Assembly (NCBI GenBank): GCA_039803925.1
Contig: JBDRZL010000001.1
Coordinates: forward strand, 108,800-172,799
Direction of reading: 5' to 3'
DNA length: 64,000 nt
Origin: a candidate division WOR-3 bacterium
GTDB taxonomy: Bacteria; Hydrothermota; Hydrothermia; Hydrothermales; JAJRUZ01
This document shows positions 21,988-30,120 of this stretch, piece after piece. A program made the position numbers and the translations under genes. Within the stretch, counting starts at the first letter, position 1, and each line of letters opens with the position of its first letter. The notes beneath the pieces are model-generated. The model was not told the DNA's origin. It did no database searches and worked only from the letters and a program-made list of their open reading frames with translations.

Positions 21988-23252
21988 TTATAAATTTTTT
22001 AAATTTGATTATTTTCGGAACCTGGGGAGTCCCGGGTTCCTTTATGCTTCATGCTCCAACAGCAAGAATTTTTTCACTTGGTTCATCATATACAGCACTC
22101 ACAGGAGATCCTGCTTCAATTTATTACAATCCTGCAGGAATTGCTGAATCAAATCCCCAGGAAATTCAATTTTCACAGAGCCCTTTACCACTTGGTGGAC
22201 AGTATGGCTGGTTATCCTATGTTAGACCAACTTTGAAAATTGGAAGTTTTGGTTTTGCTATATTATTTATCAATTCAGGTAAAACACAAATTGTGGATCC
22301 AGATGGAAGATTTGGAGGAAATTTTAACGATTTTGAATCTGCACTTTATTTTTCCTATGCAAGGGAATTTTCAAAATATCTTGATATGGGATTGTCGTAT
22401 AAATTACTTTATAAAACTATTTCAAGGTATGCTTCAATGGGTCATTCCTTTGATTTTGGATTTATAATTCTTCCTGAAAATATTTATAAAATAGGTCTAT
22501 CTCTTGTTAATGCAGTAAATGTTCCTTACAAACTTATTGAGGAATCCGAGGAAATTCCATTAACTTTAAGAGCTGGATTATCATCAAATCTATTTGAAGG
22601 GAAATTGAATTTGCTTTTAGACTTTTTCTCTATTACTGGCTGGAATGAGAACTTTTATTCTTTTGGGATAGAATATTACCCGATTGACTTATTTTCTTTA
22701 AGAATAGGAATTTCGAAGTATAATTTCACAGCAGGTTCAGGTGTTTTCCTTAAATTACCCGGTAAGAAAATAGGAATTGATTTTGGTGGTGCTTATCAGT
22801 ATGAGAGTAATGGTTTATTTCCCTTGACAGGTTTTATAACCCTATGGTTTCAATTTGCTGGCTTTAGAGTTGAGGTTTCTCCTAATGTTAGGGTATTTTC
22901 GCCGAGGTCAAGAGAGAACAATATTTTAAGAATAGACCTTTTTACACAAACAAAGCATGAAATTGAAAAATGGCAATTTGTTATTAAAGATTCTAAAGGA
23001 GAAATAAAGAGAATTTATAAGGACTTTGGAGAACCTGCTAAGGAACTTTTATGGGATGGAAGAGATGACCTTGGAATTCTTGTAAGTGATGGATCCTATT
23101 ATTATGAATTTAGAGTTGTTCAAAAGGACGGAAGCGTCTTAACTGATTCAGGATTTCTTGCGGAGGTAAAAACCCTGGGTCCAAAAGGTGAAATTTTTTA
23201 TAGAGAAAAGGGTAAGGTTCCAGAAGAAAAAGAAGAAATTGAACAAAAATGA
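21981..23252 (+). CDS. PorV/PorQ-like outer-membrane barrel with C-terminal WDG module
   Basis: The 423-residue protein starts with a signal peptide and the typical PorV/PorQ segment ARIFSLGSSYTALTGDPASI followed by YYNPAGIAE (about 28-56), then alternating strands of an FadL/PorV-type barrel to about 310. The remaining part (about 315-400) is unusual for PorV: it contains LLWDGRDDLGILVSDGSYYYEF, matching the FlgD-like module of the gene before it. PorV in type IX secretion carries secreted substrates at the cell surface; here that role is inferred. Confidence 0.75.
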   Translation: MVIINFLNLIIFGTWGVPGSFMLHAPTARIFSLGSSYTALTGDPASIYYNPAGIAESNPQEIQFSQSPLPLGGQYGWLSYVRPTLKIGSFGFAILFINSGKTQIVDPDGRFGGNFNDFESALYFSYAREFSKYLDMGLSYKLLYKTISRYASMGHSFDFGFIILPENIYKIGLSLVNAVNVPYKLIEESEEIPLTLRAGLSSNLFEGKLNLLLDFFSITGWNENFYSFGIEYYPIDLFSLRIGISKYNFTAGSGVFLKLPGKKIGIDFGGAYQYESNGLFPLTGFITLWFQFAGFRVEVSPNVRVFSPRSRENNILRIDLFTQTKHEIEKWQFVIKDSKGEIKRIYKDFGEPAKELLWDGRDDLGILVSDGSYYYEFRVVQKDGSVLTDSGFLAEVKTLGPKGEIFYREKGKVPEEKEEIEQK

Positions 23253-26032
23253 TTAATACAATCTTAAAACTATTTTTTATAGGTATTTTATTTTCTCCTC
23301 AGGAAATTAAGCTGATTGAAGATGCAGAAACACTTTTTCATGAAGGTTTATACCAGGATGCTATCCAGATGTATGAAAAGGTCCTGAAAACAAATTTAGG
23401 AAAAGAGATGAGAAGAGAAATTTTTTACAGGATTGGTGAATGTTATTTCAATCTTGGAGATTATCAAAAATCCCTTAGTATATTTGAAAAATTGGAGGAA
23501 GAATCCTTTAAAACCTATATTTATCCAGAGGTTTTATATGCACTTGGAATTATTCACCTTGCTTTAGGCCATTATGATAAAGCAAAATTTTATCTGATTG
23601 AAAAGATAAAAGATTTTCCTTCTTATGTGTCAGATATAAGAGTTAATGAAGGTCAGGGTATTTATTATTTTACTCAAGAAATTTATGAAAGTTCTTATGA
23701 AAAATTAAAGAATGCAATAAGTGGAGTGGGAATTTTCTATAAGGGAATGACACTTGCAAGATTGGGAAGACCGGTAGATGCTCTTAAAGAATTTAAGAAA
23801 ATTCAGATTTTATATCCTTTTACTCCACTTGCAGAATATGCTGCGTATGTTTCAGGAGAAGCAATGTTTATAAATAATGATTTCACAGGTGCTTTAAACC
23901 TTTACCAAAAATTTATTGAATCTTTTGGTACTTCCCCCCTTGTTGACTATGCAAAATATAAAATAGGCGTTTGCCTACTTCATTTGGGGAATAAAGCACA
24001 AGCTCTTACATATTTAAATTCCCTTCTTGGTCACCCTGATGAAATTCTTGTTGCACACTCCTATTTGATGGGAGGAATTGTTTTAAGGGAAATGGGGGAC
24101 TATGAAAAGGCAATTAAGTATCTTTTAAAAGCAGCTTTTGATTTCCCACAAGTTGGTTCAGCCCCACTTGCTCATATGGAACTTGGAAAAACATATTTAT
24201 TGACAGGTAATAAGGAACAAGCCTTAATAACTTTTAAACAACTTTCAAACACTTATATGACAGGTGAATTTTCTGGTATAGGAGATTATCTTACAGCAAG
24301 TATTTTATACAGGGATAAAAGGATACTTGAGGCCCAGTTTCAGCTTGAAAATTTGATTAAATATTATCCAAAGTCATACATTTTGCCTGCTGCATATGTT
24401 CTTTTATTAAAATGTATGATTGATTCAAGAGAAACAAAAGAAGCAATAGTTAGAGGAGAAGAATTTTTAAAAAGTGATATTTATAAACTTGATGGAATAA
24501 ATAATAGCTACGCTGAGAAATGGATTGCAAGGCTAAAATTGATGCTTGCTGAAGCTTACTATGAAGAAAAAGACCTTGAGAAGGCTACAAAATACTATGA
24601 AGAATTAATTGAGAGTGGAGACCCTGATATTATGGCAGAGGTTTTTAATGGTCTTGGCTGGTGTTATCTGGAAAGTGAAAGATATGATGCAGCAATTCAA
24701 AAATTTGATGTTGTTATATCTTCATATCAAAAAGATACACTTGCACTTACTTCTTCCCTTTTTGGTAAAGGAGTGGCAATTTATAATTCTTGTGCTCTGT
24801 TGCAGGATGAATCACAGAGAGGAGATAGGTTTAAAAGTGCGGCGTTTACTTTTAAAGATGTTGTCAGGTTTTATCCTTCATCTTTCCTTGCACCAGCGGC
24901 TTTATTCTATGCTGGTGATGCTTTTGCAAAAGCAAATCTTTATGGAAATGCAGTTCAGGAATGGGAGGCAGTTCTTTCAGAGTATCCGGGTACAAAATAT
25001 GCTGGATATGCTGCCTACTGGCTTGGTGATACTTATTTTAGAGCAGGTGAACTTGAAAAAGCTGTATCTTATTTCAGAATTCTACTTGAACAGTATCCTG
25101 AAAATGATCTTGTGAGAGAAGGTTATTTAAGGCTTGCTTCAACCTATTACACGATGAAGGATTATGATAATGCAAGAGATATATTAAAAAAGTTTCTTTC
25201 AGTTTTCCCGGATGATTCTCTGGTAAAAGATGCTAAATCACTTTTAGAACAGGTTTATTATTTTAAATCTGAAAAGGAGCCTGAAAGAATTGAGGATTAT
25301 GCAAAGGAATTTCCGGAAAGTGAACTTCTTGCTCAGAGACTTTATAATGAAGCAGTTACACTTTACAATAATAAAAAATACGAGGATGCGATTGAAAAAG
25401 CAAAGAGGGTTATACTATTGTTTCCATCATCTATTAATGCGGCAGAGGCTCAAAAAATTGTTATTGCTTCTTACGGTTCATTAAATAACTTTAAAGCAAT
25501 GGCAGAAGAAGCTGAGAGATTTGTCCAGTATTTTCCTGAACATGAAGAGGTTCCGACAATGTTAAAAGTTGAAGCCCAGGGTTTGATTCAGGAAGAAAAT
25601 TATGTAAAGGCAAATGAAGTTCTTGATAAACTGATTAGAAACTATTCTTCTTCTCCTGCTGCAAAGGAAGGTATTATTTTAAAAGGTGAAGTTTTACTCA
25701 ATCTCGGTAAGCTGAGAGAAGCTATTAAAACTCTTGAAGAGAGTTCTCCGACTGAAGAATATGCATCAAGATATTATTATCTTTTAGGAGAGGCTTATAA
25801 TAAACTTGGCCAGATTGATAAAGCCATAAGTTATTATTTATCACTTTTAAAATTCGGGGATATAGATGATATTTATAGAATAAAAGGTTTATATACTTTG
25901 GCAAGTCTATACCAGATTAAGGGTGATTCAAGAAATGCTGCGCAAATTTATGAAGCAATAGCGAAGGTAACAAGTGACCCAGCTATAAAAGAGGATGCTC
26001 TATCAAGAGCAAATCTTTTGAAGAAACAATGA
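23249..26032 (+). CDS. Large exported TPR protein (BamD/CpoB-like repeats)
   Basis: A 927-residue periplasmic or outer-membrane-associated protein: hydrophobic start (about 1-16) then at least eighteen tetratricopeptide repeats covering the whole length, with typical pieces such as YRIGECYFNLGDYQKSLSIF, YWLGDTYFRAGELEKAVSYF and YYLLGEAYNKLGQIDKAISY. No other domain. TPR proteins of this kind lie next to Tol or TonB energy modules (CpoB/YbgF, BamD-like). It overlaps the PorV-like gene by 4 bases and precedes ExbB by 34 bases. Confidence 0.85.
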   Translation: MINTILKLFFIGILFSPQEIKLIEDAETLFHEGLYQDAIQMYEKVLKTNLGKEMRREIFYRIGECYFNLGDYQKSLSIFEKLEEESFKTYIYPEVLYALGIIHLALGHYDKAKFYLIEKIKDFPSYVSDIRVNEGQGIYYFTQEIYESSYEKLKNAISGVGIFYKGMTLARLGRPVDALKEFKKIQILYPFTPLAEYAAYVSGEAMFINNDFTGALNLYQKFIESFGTSPLVDYAKYKIGVCLLHLGNKAQALTYLNSLLGHPDEILVAHSYLMGGIVLREMGDYEKAIKYLLKAAFDFPQVGSAPLAHMELGKTYLLTGNKEQALITFKQLSNTYMTGEFSGIGDYLTASILYRDKRILEAQFQLENLIKYYPKSYILPAAYVLLLKCMIDSRETKEAIVRGEEFLKSDIYKLDGINNSYAEKWIARLKLMLAEAYYEEKDLEKATKYYEELIESGDPDIMAEVFNGLGWCYLESERYDAAIQKFDVVISSYQKDTLALTSSLFGKGVAIYNSCALLQDESQRGDRFKSAAFTFKDVVRFYPSSFLAPAALFYAGDAFAKANLYGNAVQEWEAVLSEYPGTKYAGYAAYWLGDTYFRAGELEKAVSYFRILLEQYPENDLVREGYLRLASTYYTMKDYDNARDILKKFLSVFPDDSLVKDAKSLLEQVYYFKSEKEPERIEDYAKEFPESELLAQRLYNEAVTLYNNKKYEDAIEKAKRVILLFPSSINAAEAQKIVIASYGSLNNFKAMAEEAERFVQYFPEHEEVPTMLKVEAQGLIQEENYVKANEVLDKLIRNYSSSPAAKEGIILKGEVLLNLGKLREAIKTLEESSPTEEYASRYYYLLGEAYNKLGQIDKAISYYLSLLKFGDIDDIYRIKGLYTLASLYQIKGDSRNAAQIYEAIAKVTSDPAIKEDALSRANLLKKQ

Positions 26033-26066
26033 GTTCAATTCTCTATAAGAAAAAATTTATTTTAAA

Positions 26067-26708
26067 ATGATACTCGGACAACCTATATTAAAATTAGCTT
26101 TAAACCCCTTTATGTTAGTTTTAGAAATTGCCTCACTAATTGCATTATGGGCAATAATTGATAGATTACTTGCATACAGCAGGCTTTCAGAAAAAGAGGA
26201 ACAGAAATTTATTGATAGAACTAAAATACTTATAGAAAAAGGAAGGTTTGAGGAATTGAAAGCTTTCAGTTCGGCTATTAATAGACCATTCGCAAAGGTA
26301 GTTAATCTTCTTGCAGAGAATATTCAATATCCCAAAGAGGTTCTCGAATCAATCTTGGAAAGCGCTTTGATGCTTACAAGACTTGAACTTTCAAAAAAAC
26401 TAAATATTCTTGGAACAATAAGTTATATTGCTCCACTCCTTGGTCTTCTCGGGACAGTGGTTGGGATAATACAGGCATTCTATTCAGTAGCTAAGATGGG
26501 GGCAACAGTAGGACCTGAAGCTATGATGGAAGGTGTTGCTGTTGCTCTTTTGACCACAGCTCTTGGTATTATTATTGCAGTCCCGTGTGCTATAATGTAT
26601 AATTATTTTAGGAACAAAATTGACCATCTTATGGCAAGAATTGAAGTTTCTGCTGAAGAAATTATGAATTTTATGATCTATGTTAAAGAACAAAGGGAAA
26701 AAGTTTAA
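26067..26708 (+). CDS. MotA/TolQ/ExbB proton channel family protein
   Basis: Inner-membrane subunit of a proton-driven motor. The 213 residues have three helices (about 12-32, 110-135, 150-177). The second and third carry the family pattern: YIAPLLGLLGTVVGIIQAF (about 114-132) and AVALLTTALGIIIAVPCAI (about 155-173), with the conserved Thr in the latter. The cytoplasmic loop between helices 1 and 2 is about 75 residues as usual. It is followed by two ExbD genes and TonB; its stop overlaps the next start (TAATG). Confidence 0.92.
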   Translation: MILGQPILKLALNPFMLVLEIASLIALWAIIDRLLAYSRLSEKEEQKFIDRTKILIEKGRFEELKAFSSAINRPFAKVVNLLAENIQYPKEVLESILESALMLTRLELSKKLNILGTISYIAPLLGLLGTVVGIIQAFYSVAKMGATVGPEAMMEGVAVALLTTALGIIIAVPCAIMYNYFRNKIDHLMARIEVSAEEIMNFMIYVKEQREKV

Positions 26709-27127
26709 TGAAAAGAAAAAAGGGGTTTTTAAAAGAAAGTGATTTTGAAATAGATTTAACACCTGCAATAAATATCGCTTTAATTTTAGTTTTAATTTTT
26801 ATAACAGGAGCGGTTACAATATTTCAGACATGGCTTACTGTTTCTTCACCAAAAGTGAAAAAAGCTCCCAATGTTCAGGAACAGACTATGACAGAGTTTA
26901 AAGTAAATATTCATCTTTCAGCTGATGGAAACATTCTATTGAATGAAGAGCCGGTGAATTTTAATAAACTTGATTCTTTACTTCCCTATTTACTTATAAG
27001 AAGTGCAACTGGACTTGTTCTTGTGAGTGCTGATTCACAGGTAGAACACGGAAAAGTAGTAGAAATTATTGATCTTGCAAAACAAAAAGGAGCAAGGGAA
27101 GTTGCTTTATTAAAAAGGGTAAGATGA
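26708..27127 (+). CDS. ExbD/TolR-family protein 1, proton-site Asp replaced by Asn
   Basis: Stator subunit of the TonB/Tol motor: one helix (about 18-38) and a periplasmic ExbD domain (about 60-139) ending LAKQKGAREVALLKRVR. In ExbD/TolR the helix normally carries a protonatable Asp in the motif TPLID; here the equivalent segment reads LTPAINIALILVLIF, codon AAT, so Asn replaces the Asp. The following ExbD keeps the Asp. This suggests a mixed ExbD dimer in which only one chain carries protons. 139 residues, normal length. Confidence 0.88.
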   Translation: MKRKKGFLKESDFEIDLTPAINIALILVLIFITGAVTIFQTWLTVSSPKVKKAPNVQEQTMTEFKVNIHLSADGNILLNEEPVNFNKLDSLLPYLLIRSATGLVLVSADSQVEHGKVVEIIDLAKQKGAREVALLKRVR

Positions 27128-27128
27128 A

Positions 27129-27557
27129 ATGAATAATAATGAATTTGCCAAAATTAATGTTACACCTTTGTGTGATATTTCCTTTACACTTTTACTTACC
27201 CTTATGATTGCAACTACATACCTCGCTATAAAACAAGCTCCTTTCAGGGTGATATTACCTGATGTTGAAACTGTTGAACCAAGAGGTGCAGATGTAGTTA
27301 CTCTTGATATAGATGAAAGAGGTGAAAAAATTGCTATTAACGGTAAAATAGTATTATGGGATAATTATATAAGTATTTTAAAAGAAGAGGCGGAAAAAGA
27401 TCCATATAAACTTTTACTTATAAGAGCAGATAAAGGAACTCCTCATGGAATAGTTATGAAAGTTTTATCAGAGATTAAAAAATTGAATGCTGAGCTTACC
27501 TTAGAGGATAAAGAAGGATTTAATAAGATTGCATTTGGAACAAGGAAGAAAAAATGA
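27129..27557 (+). CDS. ExbD/TolR-family protein 2
   Basis: Second ExbD of the operon (142 residues): a short cytoplasmic start, one helix (about 14-36) with the proton-site motif VTPLCDISFTLLL in which the Asp is intact, and a periplasmic domain (about 40-142) with ILLWDN-like strand and the region LLIRADKGTPHGIVMKVLSE. It starts one base after the stop of the first ExbD and overlaps tonB by 4 bases. It presumably pairs with the first ExbD inside the ExbB pentamer. Confidence 0.9.
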   Translation: MNNNEFAKINVTPLCDISFTLLLTLMIATTYLAIKQAPFRVILPDVETVEPRGADVVTLDIDERGEKIAINGKIVLWDNYISILKEEAEKDPYKLLLIRADKGTPHGIVMKVLSEIKKLNAELTLEDKEGFNKIAFGTRKKK

Positions 27558-28594
27558 AAGTATCAACTACAAAAGCATATAGGTATATTTATAAAACCCC
27601 AAGATATTCAGATCATGTAGGTTTTATAATCTCAATAATAATACATATAATCATATTTTTACTTCTACTTTTAAGACAGGAGATATATACCGAAAGAACT
27701 TCCCTTTCTGTTACTTTAATAGAAGAAACAAAAGAGAAAGAAGCAGAGAAAAAGGAAGTTCAAAAGGAGGAAAAGAAACCTGGCCCAGAAGTTAGGCATA
27801 AACCCAATTTATTTGCAGCAATTCAACATACAATAGAAAAACCACCTCCGCTTCCAAATATAAATATAAAACAAAGAATTGAAGCACCTAAAATTGAAAT
27901 TTCAAGAAAATTGTCAATAGAACCTGGTCCAATTGTTCCTTTGAAAAACATAGAGATAAAGTCCGTAACAGAGGAAATAGGACCTCAGGCAAAAATAGAT
28001 TTAAAGTCTCTTCAAGCAGAGGAAACAGGAATTGGTTCTGAAATAGTTGTAGGTCAGGGTGTAGCAACATCAGAAATATTGAAAAGACCTGCCTATAAGC
28101 CAACTATTGATATATCAAAACAGGTTGCTGAAGCTGGACTAGGCACAGGTGGAGCTGCCCCATGGGGTCCTGGTGGAGGAAGTGGTGGAGCTTATGGAAG
28201 TGGAAGGATAGAGCTTAAAGTTAAAGCAGAGGAACCTCCTCCACCTCAACCAGTGACCTCTCCTTCTTTTTCTTTAAGACCTGAAACAAAGAAAAAAGAA
28301 AAAAAGATAGAAGTTGAAATTTCAGGCTCAATAGCTGGTAGGAAAATTATGAATAAAATTATACCCCAGTATCCCTCCTGGGCAGCTGAAAGAGGTGTTC
28401 AGGCTGTTATTACCTTAAAGGTTGAAGTAGAACCTGATGGAACAGTTAGAAAGAATGTTCTTGTTATAGGCACGAGTGGTTACCCAAACTGGGATAATAT
28501 TGTTAAAGAAGCGGTTCTCTCTTGGAAATTTGAAGCATTACAAGAAAAAGTTATTCAATCAGGTTATATAACTTTTAAGTTTGTTCTTGAATAA
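27554..28594 (+). CDS. tonB: TonB-family energy transducer
   Basis: Transmits proton-motive force from the ExbB/ExbD motor across the periplasm. The 346 residues show a cytoplasmic start, an anchor helix (about 24-40), a Lys/Glu/Pro-rich spacer (about 50-130), a Gly-rich stretch (about 195-215: GTGGAAPWGPGGGSGGAYG) and a C-terminal TonB domain (about 258-346) with IIPQYPSWAAERGVQ, VEPDGTVRKNVLV and the closing SGYITFKFVLE. No TonB-dependent receptor is encoded nearby, so the partner could be the PorV-like protein or a distant receptor. Confidence 0.88.
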   Translation: MKVSTTKAYRYIYKTPRYSDHVGFIISIIIHIIIFLLLLLRQEIYTERTSLSVTLIEETKEKEAEKKEVQKEEKKPGPEVRHKPNLFAAIQHTIEKPPPLPNINIKQRIEAPKIEISRKLSIEPGPIVPLKNIEIKSVTEEIGPQAKIDLKSLQAEETGIGSEIVVGQGVATSEILKRPAYKPTIDISKQVAEAGLGTGGAAPWGPGGGSGGAYGSGRIELKVKAEEPPPPQPVTSPSFSLRPETKKKEKKIEVEISGSIAGRKIMNKIIPQYPSWAAERGVQAVITLKVEVEPDGTVRKNVLVIGTSGYPNWDNIVKEAVLSWKFEALQEKVIQSGYITFKFVLE

Positions 28595-28600
28595 AAGAAT

Positions 28601-29458
28601 ATGAAAAGAATTTTTAAACTTTTATTTTTAATAATTTCTTTAAATATTTATGGTCAGGGAACTCAAACATCCCAGGAGGAAGTGGAAATAAAAGGTAAGT
28701 TCAAAGGTAAAATCAAGGAGAGAAAACCCATATGGAACCTGACCTTTGACCTTTTTGATGCAGCATATGAACCATTCGAAAATAAAGGTTATATCTTTGA
28801 TAATAGATTTGGAAAAGGGATAATAAAATCTCCTCTTCCTTCTCTTGCTTCAGAAGAGTTGAGAAAACCATGGCTCCAAAGTATAGTTCAGGGAGAAGTT
28901 GGAATATTTTATCCCTTTTATGGAAGAGATGTTAAAACCTGGAAACTTACTATACTTGATGCAAAAGGAAACATCTTTAGAGTATATTCAGGAGAGGATG
29001 AACCTCCTTCAAAAATTAAATGGGATGGTAGAAATGGAAAAGGGGAAATTTTAGATGTGAGTCTTTTATATTTCTATACTGCTGAGGTTCAGGATGAGGC
29101 AGGAAATATTGTAAAAACACCTGAAAAATCCATTAAACTTTCAGGAATTCTCTGGCAGGATGGTGTGAACTGGATAATATCAATTGACGGAAATGAAGTT
29201 TTTGAAAAAAATTCAAATAAAATAAAAAATTATAATCTTTTGGAAGAAGTGAGAAGTATCATTAAAGAAAAGGCTAAGGTGAAGGTAGAAGTTATAGTTT
29301 ATGGTCAGAATCCTGAACTAACAAGAAAAAGATTCGAAACACTGATAAATGATTTGAGAGAAAATTTAAGAATACCAAAGGGGAAAGTCATTTACATGGA
29401 AGGATACTTTAAAAGAACAGGTTATGAAACTTCAAGAATTGATTTTATTATACTTTAA
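28601..29458 (+). CDS. Exported protein with WDG module and degenerate OmpA/Pal-like domain
   Basis: The 285-residue protein has a signal peptide (about 1-18), a beta region with the FlgD-like WDG motif (IKWDGRNGKGEILD, about 139-152) and a C-terminal region (about 205-285) with OmpA topology: LLEEVRSIIKEKAKVKVEVI, then NPELTRKRFETL where OmpA has its SERRA helix, then LRIPKGKVIYMEG and the closing ETSRIDFII that parallels NRRVEF. Key peptidoglycan-binding residues are not clearly conserved. It ends the ExbB/ExbD/TonB operon, the place of Pal in Tol operons. Assignment by eye. Confidence 0.55.
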   Translation: MKRIFKLLFLIISLNIYGQGTQTSQEEVEIKGKFKGKIKERKPIWNLTFDLFDAAYEPFENKGYIFDNRFGKGIIKSPLPSLASEELRKPWLQSIVQGEVGIFYPFYGRDVKTWKLTILDAKGNIFRVYSGEDEPPSKIKWDGRNGKGEILDVSLLYFYTAEVQDEAGNIVKTPEKSIKLSGILWQDGVNWIISIDGNEVFEKNSNKIKNYNLLEEVRSIIKEKAKVKVEVIVYGQNPELTRKRFETLINDLRENLRIPKGKVIYMEGYFKRTGYETSRIDFIIL

Positions 29459-29467
29459 TTAAAAAAT

Positions 29468-30055
29468 TTATATATTTTTTAAAAGTATAAAACCACCTAT
29501 TAAAAGTAAGATAAAAATTATAGAGAGTAAATTGAAGTATTTGTTAATAAAATTTTTTATCCCTTCACCATAAATTTTTAAAAGTATTGCAACAGTGAAG
29601 AATCTTAAACTCCTTGATAAAATTGATGCTAAAAAAAATATAAAGATGTTTATTTTAAATACACCTGCTGAAACTGTAAAAACCTTATAAGGTATTGGTG
29701 TAAAACCAGCTGTAAAAATTGCAAGAAAGGAGTTATTATTATATAGAATGCTAACCCGTTCAAAAGTATGAGCTGAAAAAATGTAAGAAAAAAAGAAATT
29801 TTTCGTTAATTCCCATAATCCATATCCGATATAATAACCAATCAAACCACCTGCGACAGAGCAAATTGAACATAAAAAGGCAAAGAAAAGGGCTTTTGTC
29901 CTGTTTCCAAGGCACAAAGCCATAAGGAGAGGATCTGGTGGAACAGGGAAAAATATGGCTTCTGTTGTTGAAAAGAAGCACAAAGCAGTAGGGCCACTTT
30001 TTTTATCTGCCCAGCTTAATACCCAGTTATATAATTTTTTTAGTGTTTTAAACAT
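29468..30055 (-). CDS. YqaA/DedA-like (VTT domain) membrane protein
   Basis: Integral membrane protein of 195 residues, SNARE-associated/VTT superfamily, closest in layout to the YqaA subgroup: a first segment KSGPTALCFFSTTEAIFFPV with PPDPLLMALCLG (about 19-50), a glycine-rich helix (about 62-76), the YNNNSFLAIFTAGFTPIPYKVFTV region (about 103-126) with the conserved Gly and Pro, and two terminal helices. Related proteins flip phospholipids or undecaprenyl phosphate; the exact substrate here is unknown. TATAAT on the minus strand (30073-30068) lies 12 bases before the start. Confidence 0.82.
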   Translation of the reverse strand: MFKTLKKLYNWVLSWADKKSGPTALCFFSTTEAIFFPVPPDPLLMALCLGNRTKALFFAFLCSICSVAGGLIGYYIGYGLWELTKNFFFSYIFSAHTFERVSILYNNNSFLAIFTAGFTPIPYKVFTVSAGVFKINIFIFFLASILSRSLRFFTVAILLKIYGEGIKNFINKYFNLLSIIFILLLIGGFILLKNI

Positions 30056-30105
30056 TTTAAAAATGGAATTATAACTTATGTAGTGAATTTTTTTAAAATA
30101 AAAGT

Positions 30106-30111
30106 TATAAT
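30106..30111 (+). promoter_or_regulatory. -10 element of the uvrA operon
   Basis: TATAAT, 9 bases before the ATG at 30121, with GTGAAT (30083-30088) 17 bases upstream as a weak -35. The expected leader is at most 1-3 bases. Confidence 0.55.
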
Positions 30112-30120
30112 ATTTTCTTA

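Noticed and set aside
23249..26032. Alternative-frame ORFs of 60-170 codons inside the TPR gene
   Set aside because: They are shadows of the repeat-rich coding frame with Leu/His-rich low-complexity translations.
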